Below are positions 11,165 to 22,700 of a stretch of 64,000 bases of DNA, in pieces. The notes under the pieces are model-generated. The model saw nothing but the letters and a program-made list of their open reading frames with translations. It had not been told where the DNA came from and searched no databases. Both the position numbers and the translations under genes were made by a program. Within the stretch, counting starts at the first letter, position 1. Each line of letters begins with the position of its first letter. This stretch comes from Selaginella tamariscina (Eukaryota > Streptophyta > Lycopodiopsida > Selaginellales > Selaginellaceae): NCBI GenBank assembly GCA_003024785.1, contig PUQB01000040.1, forward strand, positions 708,522 through 772,521. The letters are read 5' to 3'.

Positions 11165-12139
11165 ATGGCTGATTTTGAGCGCTTTCAACGCGAGCACCAA
11201 ATGCTACTTCATGAGCTGGCCACTTTGCGCCAAGTGGTCACCGACCTGCAAGGTTCCACCACTGCGGCACATGCAGCTGCTGATGCATCCTCCAAGGCTG
11301 CTGCGCAGGCTCTCTCCCAGGCATCGGTGGTTCCCTCTTCATCAAACTTTTCTTCGGAGCCGAAGGTTAGCATGCCAGAGAAGTTCAGTGGTAATCGTGC
11401 CGATTTCCAAGGTTTCCTGAATCAGATCCGGCTCTTGATCCGTATGCAACCACGGCGCTACTCGACTGATGCTCAAAAGGTGGGTCTTTTGGCATCCTTA
11501 CTAAGTGGATCTCCACGGGCTTGGGTTGCCCCCTTGCTGGAGCGTGACGACCCATTGATGGAAGACTTTGAAGGTTTCGTGGCTGCCTTTGAAGCCTGTT
11601 TTGGAGATCCTGATAAGTACCGTTCTGCATGCACGAAGTTACGGAAGCTCACTCAAGGATCCCGACCAGCTTCCGTCTATGCATCCGAATTTCAGCAACT
11701 TTGCACGAACATTCCATGGGACGAGACTGCATTGATCGAACATTTCCGTTTTGGGTTGAGGGATGACGTGAAGGACCTTCTCCTTACGTTACCGGATGCC
11801 CAAACATTAGCGAGATCATGCAACAAGCTGTTCGTTGCGACAACCGTTTGTTCGAGCGTCGTCAAAAGATCCCGTCAGCAGTTCCTGCAAACCAATCCTG
11901 CAGCTGTGGTACATGTTCCTGCACCACCTTCTGGAGTAGTTCCTATGGAGGTTGAGAAATCCAAGCGTGGCTCTCTTTCCGCTGCTGAGAAGCAACGTCG
12001 TCGCAGTGAGAACCTGTGCTTGTATTGTGGTGGAGCAGGACACAAGGTGGCAGATTGTCCTACGAAAGCCAGGAACTTCAAGACGCGTGAAGTTGAAGCT
12101 GAAGTTCAGTCGGAAAACTCCAATGTCCACTTCGTCTAG
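11165..12139 (+). CDS. gag: Family A gag (capsid and nucleocapsid)
   Basis: 324-residue structural protein. It starts MADFERFQREH with a coiled-coil-like N terminus, followed by an Ala/Ser-rich linker. The capsid-like gag domain (about residues 75-215) has MPEKFSGNRADFQGFLNQI and FRFGLRDDVKDLLL, and a CCHC zinc knuckle CLYCGGAGHKVADCP lies near residues 288-302. Compared with A3 gag, residues about 216-236 are in another frame (ARSCNKLFVATTVCSS in place of AEIMQQAVRCYNRLFER), so two nearby compensating indels kept the frame open but altered a short helix. The stop overlaps the protease frame. Confidence 0.88.
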   Translation: MADFERFQREHQMLLHELATLRQVVTDLQGSTTAAHAAADASSKAAAQALSQASVVPSSSNFSSEPKVSMPEKFSGNRADFQGFLNQIRLLIRMQPRRYSTDAQKVGLLASLLSGSPRAWVAPLLERDDPLMEDFEGFVAAFEACFGDPDKYRSACTKLRKLTQGSRPASVYASEFQQLCTNIPWDETALIEHFRFGLRDDVKDLLLTLPDAQTLARSCNKLFVATTVCSSVVKRSRQQFLQTNPAAVVHVPAPPSGVVPMEVEKSKRGSLSAAEKQRRRSENLCLYCGGAGHKVADCPTKARNFKTREVEAEVQSENSNVHFV

Positions 12140-12731
12140 GAGCCCGAAGTTGGACGTAGGTGCAGGCTCCATTGGTGCTGCTCATACCATCCCATCACTT
12201 AAGTTTCCTGTACACATTCATCTTAATAATCGAGAGCTCATGGAGTTTGCCTTGTTAGACACTGGTGCAAATGCATGCTTCATGGATGACACGTTTGCAA
12301 CTCAACATGGCATTTCGGTGGTGAAGTTGAAGCGTGCAGTTCCTGTAGAGGTGGCCGATGGGCGTCTAATTGCTTCTGGCGCAGTTACCCATGCTACCGA
12401 ACCTCTCTCCTGCAGTTATGGCACATTCAACTGTTCAATTTCCTTCAACTTGATCAAGACTCGGTCGACTCCCATCATTTTGGGCATGCCATGGTTCGTT
12501 GTTGCAAATCCGCAGATCGACTGGAGGTCTAGGACGCTCACGTTTTCCTCTCCGACAGCTAGGATCAATCCTGTACCTTCCTGTGTGCAGGATACATCCT
12601 TAGTATCTGAGGCAGTACAAGCTACAGGATTGACCGTGCCTGTTCCTGTACCAGTGTTGAAGACTCCTCCTCGACAGGATTCACCTCATGGCAGTTCCTC
12701 AGCACATCCGCAGGCTCTCCCCATCCTGTAA
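12123..12731 (+). CDS. pro: Family A aspartic protease and linker (start of pol)
   Basis: The frame +1 to gag opens with ATG at 12123, overlapping the gag stop (12137-12139) by 17 bases. The retropepsin active site DTGANACFMDD is at about 12259-12290, with the C-terminal ILGMPWF motif at about 12478-12500 and IDWRSRTLTF after it. From 12560 the sequence becomes a Pro/Ser/Gln-rich linker with repeats on CCTGTACAGGATTC. The frame closes at 12731, whereas an intact element should read on to RT. Translation is probably by frameshift or reinitiation. Confidence 0.8.
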   Translation: MSTSSRSPKLDVGAGSIGAAHTIPSLKFPVHIHLNNRELMEFALLDTGANACFMDDTFATQHGISVVKLKRAVPVEVADGRLIASGAVTHATEPLSCSYGTFNCSISFNLIKTRSTPIILGMPWFVVANPQIDWRSRTLTFSSPTARINPVPSCVQDTSLVSEAVQATGLTVPVPVPVLKTPPRQDSPHGSSSAHPQALPIL

Positions 12732-13330
12732 GTTTGCGGTGTCCTGTACAGGGTTCTTCCAATCCTGTATCAGTGTCGAAGGTTCCTCCTCAACAGGATC
12801 CACCTCCTGTTGATTCGTCAGCACATTCGCAGGCTTCTTCCACTCTTGCGCAACCACGGACTCCTGTACAGGATTCTTCCAATCCTGTACACTCATCAAC
12901 ACCACACAGGTTTTTTCCAATCCTGCTTCTTTCTGTTACCCTGCTTCTGTTCCATCCCCCAAGATCCTTCCTCTTTTTCAGTCACAGCTCCCTCCTTCTC
13001 CTCTCCGAGTTCTTACCACTACCATGCATGAACTCGCCACTGATCCTGCTCCCTTCCACCTTTTTGCCTTTCAAGTAACTCCTACGTCCTCTTCTACCTT
13101 TCCTGTATCCGACTCTCCTGTTTTTCTCCTTCTCCTTCTCCTTCTCCTCCTTCTTCCCTACCATCCAAGTACCACGACTTTAAGGACGTTTTTGACAAGC
13201 ACAAGGCTGCAGTTCTTCCTGTTCACAGGTCCTACGACTGTCCTATTGATCTTGCGGAAGGAAAGACTCCACCATTCGGACCGATTTATGCATTGTCACC
13301 CACAGAGTTGGAGGTTCTTCGTCAGTACAT
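12732..13330 (+). pseudogene. A2 pol linker region before RT, frame-broken
   Basis: Pyrimidine-rich, low-complexity coding remnant (TCCTTCTCC runs at 13100-13160) leading to a Ty3 pre-RT segment: sequence around 13170-13320 encodes KYHDFKDVFDKHKAAVLPVHR and [16 protein letters not shown] across frames, the usual stretch before RT. Several frame changes are needed, so it is non-functional as read. Confidence 0.65.
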
Positions 13331-16117
13331 AGGGACAACTTGGCATCCGGCTTCATTCGTCACTCAAAGTCCCCTGCAGGAGCGCCTATCTTCTTTGTCA
13401 AGAAGAAGGATGGGAGTTTACGTTTGGTTGTGGACTACAGGGGTTTGAATCAAGTCACCATTCGGAATCGGTACCCGTTGCCATTGATCCCGGAACTTCG
13501 ATCGGCTGCGAGGAGCAAAGGTGTTCACGAAGATCGACTTACGAGGGGCCTACAACCTTGTACGGATTCGTCCCGGCGATGAGTGGAAGACTGGCCTTTC
13601 GTACAAGGTATGGACATTTTGAGTACACGGTAATGCCTTTCGGCCTTACCAATGCCCCAGATGTGTTCCAACACATGGTGAACGACATTTTCCGTGACTT
13701 CTTGGACCAGTTTGTGGTGATCTACCTCGACGACATCTTGATTTTCTCCAAGGACCAGCGGCACATGACAAGCATGTACGACTAGTTTTAGAGCGGCTTC
13801 GCGAGCATGGCCTGTACGCGAAGTTGGAGAAGTGTTTTTTCGATAGGGATTCGGTGGAGTTCTTGGGCTACATCGTCTCTCCTGCTGGCGTTTCCATGGA
13901 CATGCACAAGGTGAAGACCATCATGGAGTGGGAGAGGCCCAAGTCGGTACGAGATGTACAATGTTTCCTTGGCTTTGCAAACTTCTACAGGCGGTTCATA
14001 CAGGGACTTCTCCAAGCGTGTACTTCCACTCACAGAACTCACCAAGCGCACAGGACTTTTCTCTTGGTCCGACAAGGCGGAACACGCGTTCACAACACTC
14101 AAGGACGTTTTCACGACAGCTCCGATTTTAGCACATCCTGACCCTTCTCATCCTTTCTTCATTGAAGCAGATGCCTCGGATTTTGCAGTAGGATCCGTGC
14201 TATCGCAAGTTGGAGAGGACAAGTTGCTTCATCCTGTAGCTTTTCACTCTCGTAAGTTCCTGTCGGCGGAGATCAACTACGAGATTCATGACAAGGAACT
14301 CAAGGCCATTGTGGATTCGTTTGAGGAGTGGCGGCATTTCCTGGAAGGTGCTGCACATCCTGTACAAGTTCTTACGGATCACAAGAACCTGGAGTACTTT
14401 CAAACGGCTCGGGTCCTCAGTCGGCGACAGGCTAGGTGGGCAGAGTTCCTATCACGTTTTGACTTCGTCATCGTCTACAGGCCCGGCTTTCGGAATGGCA
14501 AGGCGGACGCATTGTCTAGGCGCTCTTACCTTGCACCAAGCCCGGGCGATCCTGCATTTGACTGTCAAAGGCAAGTGTTGTTGGGTCCTGATCGTTTCCG
14601 GCTTGCGGCACTGCAGGTTCATCAGGCTCCAGCAAATTCAACACTCCTACAGGACGTCCGTTCGCAGTTGGCTACAGACGACTTGGCAAAGAATGTGTTC
14701 TCACACATTCATCCTGACGTTGCAAGTTCCTCTTCCTCCAGTTCCCGTCCAGACTACAACCTGTTCACCATACAGGATGGACTCCTGTACCGGGAAGGTC
14801 TCCTGTACGTTCCTGTTGGTATTTCCAGGACTCGTGGTACAGGATTGTCATGATACCCCGGCTACAGGACATTTTGGTGTGGCCAAGACAGTGGAGTTGG
14901 TGACTCGCAACTATTGGTGGCCTGGGTTGCGAGGTTTTGTGGAGAGGTTTGTACGGAGTTGTGACACTTGTAGCAGGTCGAAGATGCCTCATCATGCACC
15001 CTCTGGTCTTCTTCGTCCTCTTCCTGTTCCGTCTGCTCTTGGAGATTCCATTTTTTACTTCCTCACAGATCTTCCTCCTTCTCGTGGATTTGATGCAGTT
15101 CTTGTGGTGGTTGACCGTTTCACCAAGCAGGCTCATTTCCTACCCTGCAACAAGACAGCTACAGGTCAGACAACTGCCGAGTTGGTGATCCGCGAGGTGT
15201 TCCGACATCATGGTCTTCCTGAGAGCATTGTTTCCGATCGAGGTCCACAATTCATGTCCAAGTTTTGGCGAGAGCTTCTTCGGAGTCTACAGGTCAAAGC
15301 GGATCTTTCTTCAGGATATCACCCACAAACCGATGGGCAGTCCGAACGCACAATTCAGACCTTAGAACAGTATCTTCGTTGCTTCATCAGTTACCAGCAG
15401 GACAACTGGTTGGACCTCCTTCCAATGGCGGAGTTTGCCTACAACAACTCCATCCACGCATCTACAGGACAGACACCTTTCTTTGCTCTTACAGGCCACC
15501 ATCCACGTTTTGACTTTGCTCCTCCCGCTTCTCCTTCTTCCGCTCCTGCAGTACTTCAGCATCTTCGGCAGGTACAGGATGATCTCCAGGTTCATCTTCA
15601 ACAGGCACAGGAACGATACAAGCATCATGCTGATGCTCACCGTCAGCCGGCACCTGCATACAAGATTGGTGATCTCGTGTGGCTTCTTCGTCGACACATT
15701 CGCACCAACAGGCCTTCTTCTAAGTTGGATTTTCAACGATTGGGCCCTTATAGGATCGTGGCGGAGGTAAATCCTGTAGCTTTCCGACTCGAGTTACCAT
15801 CCACGGTGAAACTTCATCCTGTGTTTCACACCTCTTTGTTGGAGCCGTATCATCCTTCTTCTCTTCCCGGTCGTGTTTCTTCTCCTCCCCCTCCTGTGGT
15901 CATTGACACGGAACCTGAGTACGAAGTCGCAGCCATCCTTGACTCTCGTCTTCATCGTCACCAACTCCAATACTTGGTGGATTGGAAAGGGTACCTGCCT
16001 ACTGATCGCACTTGGGAACCTGCATCCAACTTACTCCATGCTTCTTCCAAGGTTGCTGCCTTCCATCGGCATTATCCTGCTAAACCAGGTCCCAAGACTC
16101 GTGGAACTCGTCTTTAG
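13331..16117 (+). pseudogene. pol: A2 pol (RT, RNase H, integrase, chromodomain) with small frameshifts
   Basis: Collinear with A1 pol at base level but broken by small indels: loss of TC near 13499, an extra G near 13593, loss of a base near 13759, an extra G near 14005, loss of two bases near 14834, and a rearranged stretch at 15037-15060. Between them every domain of A1 is recognisable: YLDDILIF (13720-13745), RNase H (14165-14500), integrase core (15060-15380), GPY/F (about 15745) and chromodomain (15915-16115). The frame 14834-16117 is open to the end. All lesions are 1-2 bp, typical of age or of long-read error; A1 shows the undamaged form. Confidence 0.9.
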
Positions 16118-16128
16118 GGAGGAGGTGC

Positions 16129-16774
16129 TGTCACGACCCGATACAGAATACAGGATTCCGGATACAGGACATGGGTTGCAGGACTTTCCTACAGGATTCC
16201 GGATATATGGGTTGCAGGATTTTCCTACAGGATATTCCTACCAGGATTCCGGACACAGGATTCGGTTGCAGGATATTCCTACAGGATATGCCACAGGATA
16301 TGCCTAGAGGATAAGGGACATGTGGACTCATCTTAGCCTCTGCATGCATGCAATCACTTTTGCATGCATGCAACCACTTTTGCATGCATGCCTAGATTAG
16401 CTCTTGGAGTTGTGAGCATAAAAGCTCCGACCTAATTGTTGTACAATCAGTTACTATCAACACCAGTCTTACTACGATCAATCTCGTTCGTCTTGTTCTT
16501 GTCTTGTTTCCTGTCCTGTTCCTGTCTCGCTCCTGTTTCCTGTCCTGCTCCTGGATCCTGTCCTGCTCCTGGATCCTGTCCTGCTCCTGTCTTCTCCGGA
16601 TCCTATCCTGTGCTTTCCTGTCTTGCTCCCGGATCCTATCCTGATCCTGTCTTGCTCCTAGATCCGTCCTGTTCTATTCCTAGTTCCTGTCCTGCTCTCG
16701 GTCCTGTTCCTGAGTCAAGCCTTCATGTCCTTGGAATCCTGTTCTCTTCCCGGTTCCTGGATCGTGGCTTGACA
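16129..16774 (+). repeat. 3' LTR of A2
   Basis: 646-bp partner of 10446-11074, bounded by TGTCA and TGACA and preceded by the purine tract AGGGAGGAGG. It lacks part of the second GGATACAGGATATGG repeat seen in the other LTRs (near 16200). Three TGCATGCATG blocks are present. Confidence 0.92.
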
Positions 16775-17330
16775 GTGGGTATGGTGGTTCAAGAAACCAC
16801 AAGCACTCTAAAAAGGCAAATTCTAGCCAAGATGAAAAGGACCATATAAGGTGCTAAAAACCTTCGACAATGGCACGATTCTCCTGGGGGCCAATGGGCA
16901 ACCATTACAACAGAAGGTTAACGACAACCATCTCAAGCCATACATTCACCCGACAAGAACCCTTGCTTGGGGAAAACGAGAGAGAGAGGTAAACCCCACG
17001 AGCCTTCGGGACGAAGGCACGGCCAAAGTAGTGGTATTAAAAACCGGGGAAGGAGCACTCAATAGGAGAGCAGGGACCCCAGTCCCACACGAGTGGCCAA
17101 CTCATAGGGTCACATGGTTCATGAGGGTGGACCACACGCATGAGCACGTAAAACGGGGCAATAATGGCAGGCAACACCATTAATGCCCTAATTATGGTGC
17201 ATGAAAGGACGCACCGGGTGTATCCAGCAAGGTAGGCCGCCATGTAGGCACCATCTTCGGAAAGACAACAAAGGGTGAGCTAGGGCATGCCCACTTTTCA
17301 CAGGAAAGATCGACCATTTCCCAACAGCAA
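16775..17330 (+). pseudogene. B1 integrase C terminus and 3' spacer
   Basis: Begins at the right target duplication of A2 with the end of integrase (VQETTSTLKRQI, then KTFDNGTILLGxNG, matching B3 at 32620-32720). It continues with a non-coding stretch conserved in B1, B2 and B3: CTCATAGGGTCACATGG at 17101 and a GGTGGACCACACGCATGAG run. The conserved block may belong to a long leader of the downstream ORF; its role is unknown. Confidence 0.6.
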
Positions 17331-19700
17331 AGATGATGGAGTGGACCACACAGAACAAGCTGGTGACCATTCAGCACGTCCGGGTGCGGTACGAGGACCA
17401 GGATAGGATCATGGCGCTCGTGGCTCCCATGTTCTCTAGATTTCAGGAGTTGATCAGCAAACCCAACGTGCGGAGGTTGCGAAAGCAGATGCGGCTGCTC
17501 GGACTTTTTGAGGCCCTGTGGGGAGAAGTGGAGAAGCCTAAATTCGTAGCGTGGGCATCCAGACCGTACAGCTGGAGACGGGGAAAACCAAGCGAGAGGA
17601 GCTGCGATTCAGATTGGGCAGCTCTACAAGCTTCTACATCGATCTCAATCAACTGGCAGCAATGTTCTGTCTACCGGAAAACGGCACGCTCCTGGACGAC
17701 CTGGGGGAACCCAAATGCCAGTGGTTCCCCACCAACCGGGATGTGTCTCGACTCTCCATATAGGAAGGGGACGACGTGGACGACTAGGAGCACCAACAAA
17801 TAAGATTCCACACCAGGAGGGGGATGAGGTCCGTGTTCGCAAGCCAAGTCCAGGCACCCACGCAAAGATTCAGAGCGTTAGAATACTATGTACCAGGCAA
17901 GCGCGAAGGATGGGACAATGGCAAAATGGCGACCTCTGGCAGTTGTCCACTAGGCTCGAGCCACGTAATGCGGGAGGACCCTATGCAGAAGCACAAGAAC
18001 TAGTTCACCGACCATCGTCGCAATTCTGGAGGAGCCACTTGGACACACCCCAGTTGGACGACAGCGCCAGCCAAATGGGCATGCTCCAAGACTAGACCAA
18101 AAGCCCCATACCAACCCCTGCTGATTGAAGATTAGCTATGGAAGTGGGGGAGGGAAGAGCCCTGACGAGGACATTCCCTAATAGATGTAGGGCATGAAGT
18201 CCCAGGTGGGGAATGCACGGGATCAATGGTGGAAAGCCTCAATAGGAAGGGACCAATTGGTAAGGTGCTACAGTTAGGACCAGGGTGGGCTCCACCAGAC
18301 ATCATCAAGGTCACAACAAACAGCAATGACAAACAAGCACTACAATAGACAACTGATAATAGCTGCTTTGGCCCGAACATCCTCCCAGACGAAGCTTAGT
18401 CCAAGGCACCCTAGGGCAAGGCAACCAATGCAATAGGGAACCCCAAGGAAGTGCAGCAGGAAGGACAATGCGGCTGGAAGGAGGATCTCCAAACACACGT
18501 GTGGCCAGCTCATAGGGTCACATGGTCCATGAGGATGGACCGCACGTGTGAGGCACGTACTACAAAGGCAATGATGGTTAGACAATACCATCATTGCGTA
18601 TTTGGGTGCAGGGATAGTCACGCTAGTCACCTCTGAGGACGTCATGAGGACCGCCATGTCCGAGAAGGAGGTGTACAGTGCAATACTTCAACCACCATGA
18701 CAACAAATTGGATGGAGAGAGAAACAAGCCATTGGTGATCAAGAGATTTGCGTGTCCATCGAGGGCTAGGAGTGAATAGCGGAACTCGTGTCGCCCAAGT
18801 ATTTTAGGTTCAAAGAATTGATTAGCTGACCCGACGTTTGGCTGGTCAAGAAACAGTTGCATCTAGATGAGTTCTTCAACCTTCCATGGGGAAAAGTGGA
18901 GACCTCAGGATTTTTTGAGAAAGCCAGGCAATTCATCTAGTCTGCAGAATTGGTAGTTAGCCAGACCGGATGCAGAGGGATCCAGTTCTGCTTGGATGGG
19001 AGCGCAGCCTTTCGCATTATGTTTGATGAACTAGCAACAATCTTGACTACCAGAGGATGGCCTCACATTAGGAGAATTATCAGAGACGGAGCCATAGAAG
19101 CTGTCACCATAGAGAACAAGGCACTATGGGGCATACAAGAAGGGGAAGAAGGATGCCTGGGAACTTTGGAGCAAGAGAGACAAAATTCCATAGGCTATAG
19201 GGTGAGTACGATACCCTCCAGGGGCTCTTAGACCACCACCAACACACCCGCAACCAAGCCATAGCAGAGAAAGAATGGCAAACTCACGAACTCAAGACTC
19301 GGATCGAGCAAGGAGTAGGGAGTTCGAAGAAGCCCAAGCAAAGTTGGGGGCGGTCAGGGAAGAATTGCACATTACAGCCAAGCACATAACGGGAGCACAA
19401 CTCACTCAGAAAGCAGGACGCACCACTAATCACTACCACATAACTAGTAGGGCACGCCCAACAACAAGCCCAACTATTCGTAGCAAGGGAACAAGAGCTA
19501 TAGCGCTCGTGCAAGTGAGTCCGGGAGTTGGAAGCTCAAGTAAAACACGGGCAGGAGCAGCAGGAGGCGGGATTCCAAAGGGAGCTACAGAAGGCTACCG
19601 AGTTACAGGATGTGACAATCATTGCCTTGAAGCAGAAGCTAGCCGCACTGAAAAGCGAAGCCGCTATCTACTGCGACCACTTGGGCATGACCTAGGTTAA
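17331..19700 (+). pseudogene. B1 extra 3' ORF region (unknown function, coiled-coil tail)
   Basis: Region between integrase and 3' LTR. Starting at ATG 17333 it encodes a globular stretch with VAPMFSRFQELISKPNVRRL and a GLFEALWGEVEKPKF motif. Downstream, 19240-19700 encodes a Gln/Glu/Arg-rich sequence that in B3 is a heptad-like coiled coil. The globular motif recurs in diverged form at about 18780-18930 (KYFRFKELIS...LPWGKVET), preceded by a second copy of the conserved spacer (18490-18640), so the module is duplicated here. Not recognised as envelope or any named family. Many stops. Confidence 0.5.
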
Positions 19701-19746
19701 GGGGGCACATGGCTCGAGGACGAGCCAATGATTAAGTCCAGGCATT

Positions 19747-20117
19747 TGATTGATAGTGGTTTGACCACCGTCAAACTGCCAATCGCACGAACGAGCGATG
19801 GGATGGAGTGGCCAAGTGGTGAAGGTACAACAAGTACGGATTGACAATGATAGCTATTAGGCGGTGTTTAACCAGTGTAGATCTGATCGTCCGGATCAAA
19901 TACCAAGGTACTCAGGACAACATGCGTAAGGGAGGCGCATAAATGCTACAGGCAGGACTCTATCACAGGGCAACAGACCAGAGATAAAGTGCCACCTGTA
20001 CCTAAGGTCTAGCACTAGCCGACCCACTATATAAATAGGGAGGCTGGTAATGGGTCGGGGTCCTTCTAGTCCGTTTTCATCTTTGTATCTTCATGAGGCA
20101 ACTTTGCACTTGGATAG
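19747..20117 (+). repeat. 3' LTR of B1, first piece
   Basis: Begins TGATTGATAGTGGTTTGACC, the family B LTR start (TGGTTGAC in better copies), and includes the TATA box CACTATATAAATAGGG near 20025. The LTR is cut at 20117 by B2 and continues at 30226-30422 and 31122-31293, which together restore the usual length of about 700 bp. Confidence 0.8.
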
Positions 20118-20810
20118 TGGTCATTGGGGACTTCGCATGTCAAATGTGGTGCTTGCTATGAAGTTTCGGTGGTTGCCAAGACGCTGTGGATAGCGTCCAA
20201 TCCCAAGGGTCTGCGCCGATAAGCTGGCCTTACCTCGGAGTACTAGAAGGTGTTGAATGGCCTCTACCTAGATGCCACAAGGGTCCATGTATAAGGGTGT
20301 GGGAGTTCTCCTAGAGCAATGCTGTTGCTTTGTAACTGAGTACATTGTTGGCCTAGGAGTGGAGCGAGAGGAGAGTCATCGAAGAGATGGTGAACCAAAG
20401 GAACATGTTTTTATATATATAATATTTCCTACTTGAGCACAAGCTACCTCAGGAAGGTGGAGCAAGATACAAGACAAAAACTGAACTAGAAGGACCCCGA
20501 CCCACTACCAACCTTCCTACTTATATAGTGGGCCGGCTAGTGCTAGACCCTTGGTACATGTGGCACTCTCTCATTGGTTTGCTACCATGTGACAGAGTCT
20601 TGCCTGTCACATTTATGTGCCTCCCTTACACGTGCTGTCTTGAGTACCATGGGTAGTTGATCCGGACGATTGGATCTATGCCTGGTTAAGCGTCGCCTTA
20701 TAGTTGTCGCTGTCAATCTGTACATGTGATACCTTCCTTGCTCGGCACTCCATCCTGTCGCTTGTTCACATCAACTAGCAGTTTGACGGTGGTCAAACCA
20801 CTGTCAACTA
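20118..20810 (-). repeat. 3' LTR of B2
   Basis: About 693 bp. On the minus strand it starts TAGTTGACAGTGG and ends ...CCAATGACCA; the TATA box (CACTATATAAG, reverse) is at about 20522. It contains a short AT microsatellite near 20412-20422, the same position where other B LTRs carry long (AT)n. Confidence 0.8.
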
Positions 20811-22700
20811 GGTGCCCAAACTTATTTGTTGGCATGTCCTCAGGCCATTCCCTTAGATGTCCACCCCCTAGTGCTCCTGGTACAAGGTGATTTTGCTCTC
20901 TGTTGCGGCCAGCATTGTCTTCAGAGTGGTGATGGACACATCCTGTAGTGTGATCACTCTCCGTAGCCTCATCTCGGACCCTGCTTGCCACTCTTGGATC
21001 TACTTGAGCTAGACCTCCAGTTCCTGAGTCTGCTCTCGCAAGCGTTGTAGCTCCTGTTCCCTTACAGCGAGGAGTTGAGCCTGTAGTTGAGTGTGTACCT
21101 CTAATTCCATGGTGGTATGTGATGAGTCATGTGGGGCCTCGACCGGTCGGCGTTCCTCGAGTGGCGGGAATGGAACTATGGCCCATTGCACTTTTGACAT
21201 GGGTTTCTCTAAGGAGGGCGCATGAGTGGCTTTGAGCTAGCTGGTTGCCCGTGTAGTTCTTATTTGGCCACCGCCAGCTCTTGGTGGACCTTCTTGAGCT
21301 CTGCCTCATGTTGCTCGAGTTCGGAGCCAAGCTCGAAAATTTGCCGCTCCCTCTCTATTGTGCTTGCTCATAGTTTTGTTTGAGTTGTTCGTGGAGCCTT
21401 TGGAGGCTATCATTATTAGATTTGAGTTTGATCCAAGTGGTCGGATTATCTCTTGGACAGCCTCCCTGCTTGCTTCCTCCCAGCTTTCGTGATCTCCAAT
21501 AGTCAGACTCCCTGGAGAAGCTGTTCCAAATACCCCTGAGCCTCCTTTTTAGCAGTCCGGTAGCTGTCCATGAGCTCTGTCACTATGGCGTCATGCTCTG
21601 TGGATACTCCAGAGAGGTTTGAGTCGTTGTACATTGCTACGGCCTTCTTGATCCGATCGAAGGCCTTGGCCAATTCGAAATGCATTGGAGAATGCTGGTA
21701 AAGCCCCGCTCAACACGTTACCTATATCTTCCTCATTGCTCAAGTTGTGGCCTGTGATGGGCCAGCTAGACACTCTCCCGTGCTTTGTGCCCTTGTGTGT
21801 GGTGGTATTCTGGGGTTCTGCTAGGGGTACTGCCAGTGTGGACCCGTGGTTGGGGCCCCTTTGCTCCTTTCCCCGCCCAACTTGCTCTGGCAAGGAGTTT
21901 CTCTTGTCCGTTCTTCTGCAATGACTCTAGCATGTCTTGCTGTCTTTTTGTCGGTTCAGCTAGGGCCTGCTTGCTTTTCCTTTCAGAATCGGGGTGAATG
22001 GAATTGCGCCAGTAGGGGAATCAGGGTTTGGCTAATGATCCAGGTGATCATCACACTAAGATGGCCAGCTATGGTGAGTCTCTATCCAGTCCCTTCTGAT
22101 CCTGTTGATGCCTCGAGTCATGGCCGGGATCGTATAGTGCTTGAGGCAGTCCGCCTAGTCCATGGTGACTCCTTCCCATGTGCTGCATAGGCGTTCGTCA
22201 ATCGCATGGCGATGCGCCTCTATGTTCTTTCGGTGAACATGAAAGTTGCGAGAGCCAGGAACTTGTCCACGTCATCCCCTTCTTGTATGGAGAGTCTAAA
22301 ACATTGCTATCTCGTCCCGGTTGGCAGGGAACCATTGGCACTTGGGCTCTTCCAGGGTTATGCCATTCTCGTGTAAACAGAACATGGCGGCCAGGGTTTA
22401 GATCGATGCAGAAGTACATTGAGCCGCCCCGCAGGTTCGTTTGCTTGGTTTCCCCCATCTCCAGCTAGACTGTCTAGATGAAGTTGCCAGTTTGCATGGC
22501 AAATTTGGGCTTCTCCACTTCTCCCCACGGGGACTTGACAAGCCGAGTAGCTGCATTTGTTTCCGAACCCTTCGAACGTTGGGGTGGTTGATCAATTCCT
22601 TAAACTTGGAGAACTTGGGGGCCACAATCTCCGCGATCCTATCCTAGCCCTCGTACCGCACCTTGACCTGCTGGATGGGCACCGGCTTGTTCTACATGGT
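20811..22700 (-). pseudogene. B2 extra 3' ORF (globular domain plus coiled coil)
   Basis: Minus-strand counterpart of the B1 and B3 extra ORF. The N-terminal part (about 22690-22400) encodes IVAPKFSKFKELINHPNVRR and KQMQLLGL. A helical segment (21503-21685) encodes AKAFDRIKKAVAMYNDSNLS. The C-terminal part (about 21200-21000) encodes a Gln/Glu/Leu-rich coiled coil with EVHTQLQAQLLAVREQELQ, nearly the same as B3 35395-35440. Function unknown; conservation in three copies says it was a real gene of the family. Confidence 0.55.

Larger units (their letters stand above)
10441..16779 (+). mobile_element. Family A2: full-length Ty3 chromovirus inserted in B1
   Basis: Complete structure: 5' LTR 10446-11074, self-primer binding site 11077-11089, gag 11165-12139, protease/pol 12123-16117, purine tract, 3' LTR 16129-16774. 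Flanking pentamers GTGAG (10441-10445) and GTGGG (16775-16779) are the target duplication with one mutation. The B3 counterpart at 32612-32625 shows the unoccupied site (GGACAGTGGGTATGG). Gag is open but pol has several 1-2 bp indels relative to A1, so this copy is probably dead unless the indels are sequencing errors. Confidence 0.93.
3409..20117 (+). mobile_element. Family B1: decayed Ty3/gypsy (non-chromodomain), interrupted by A insertions
   Basis: Degenerate + strand retroelement with gag (about 4700-5480), protease (about 6300-6570), RT (about 7140-7790), RNase H (7918-8310), integrase (about 8560-9185, 10080-10445 and 16775-16850), an extra 3' ORF region (17330-19700) and a 3' LTR starting at 19747. 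It is split by a solo LTR (9186-10074) and by A2 (10446-16774); sequence continues across each insert. The LTR itself is split at 20117 and resumes at 30226. No 5' LTR is seen, so the left boundary is uncertain and 3409-4590 may include other DNA. Motifs such as GLDFVGPI and [10 protein letters not shown] resemble plant Tat/Athila-like integrases. Many stops and frameshifts make it non-autonomous. Confidence 0.8.

Noticed and set aside
14288-14833. The first part of the long frame 14288-16117
   Set aside because: Before about 14834 this frame is out of register with pol; the true domain reading there is the frame ending at 14853. Only the portion after 14834 is genuine pol.
17333-17803. The extra ORF of family B as an envelope gene
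   Set aside because: No signal peptide, transmembrane segment or furin-like site is visible; the visible features are a globular motif and a coiled coil.
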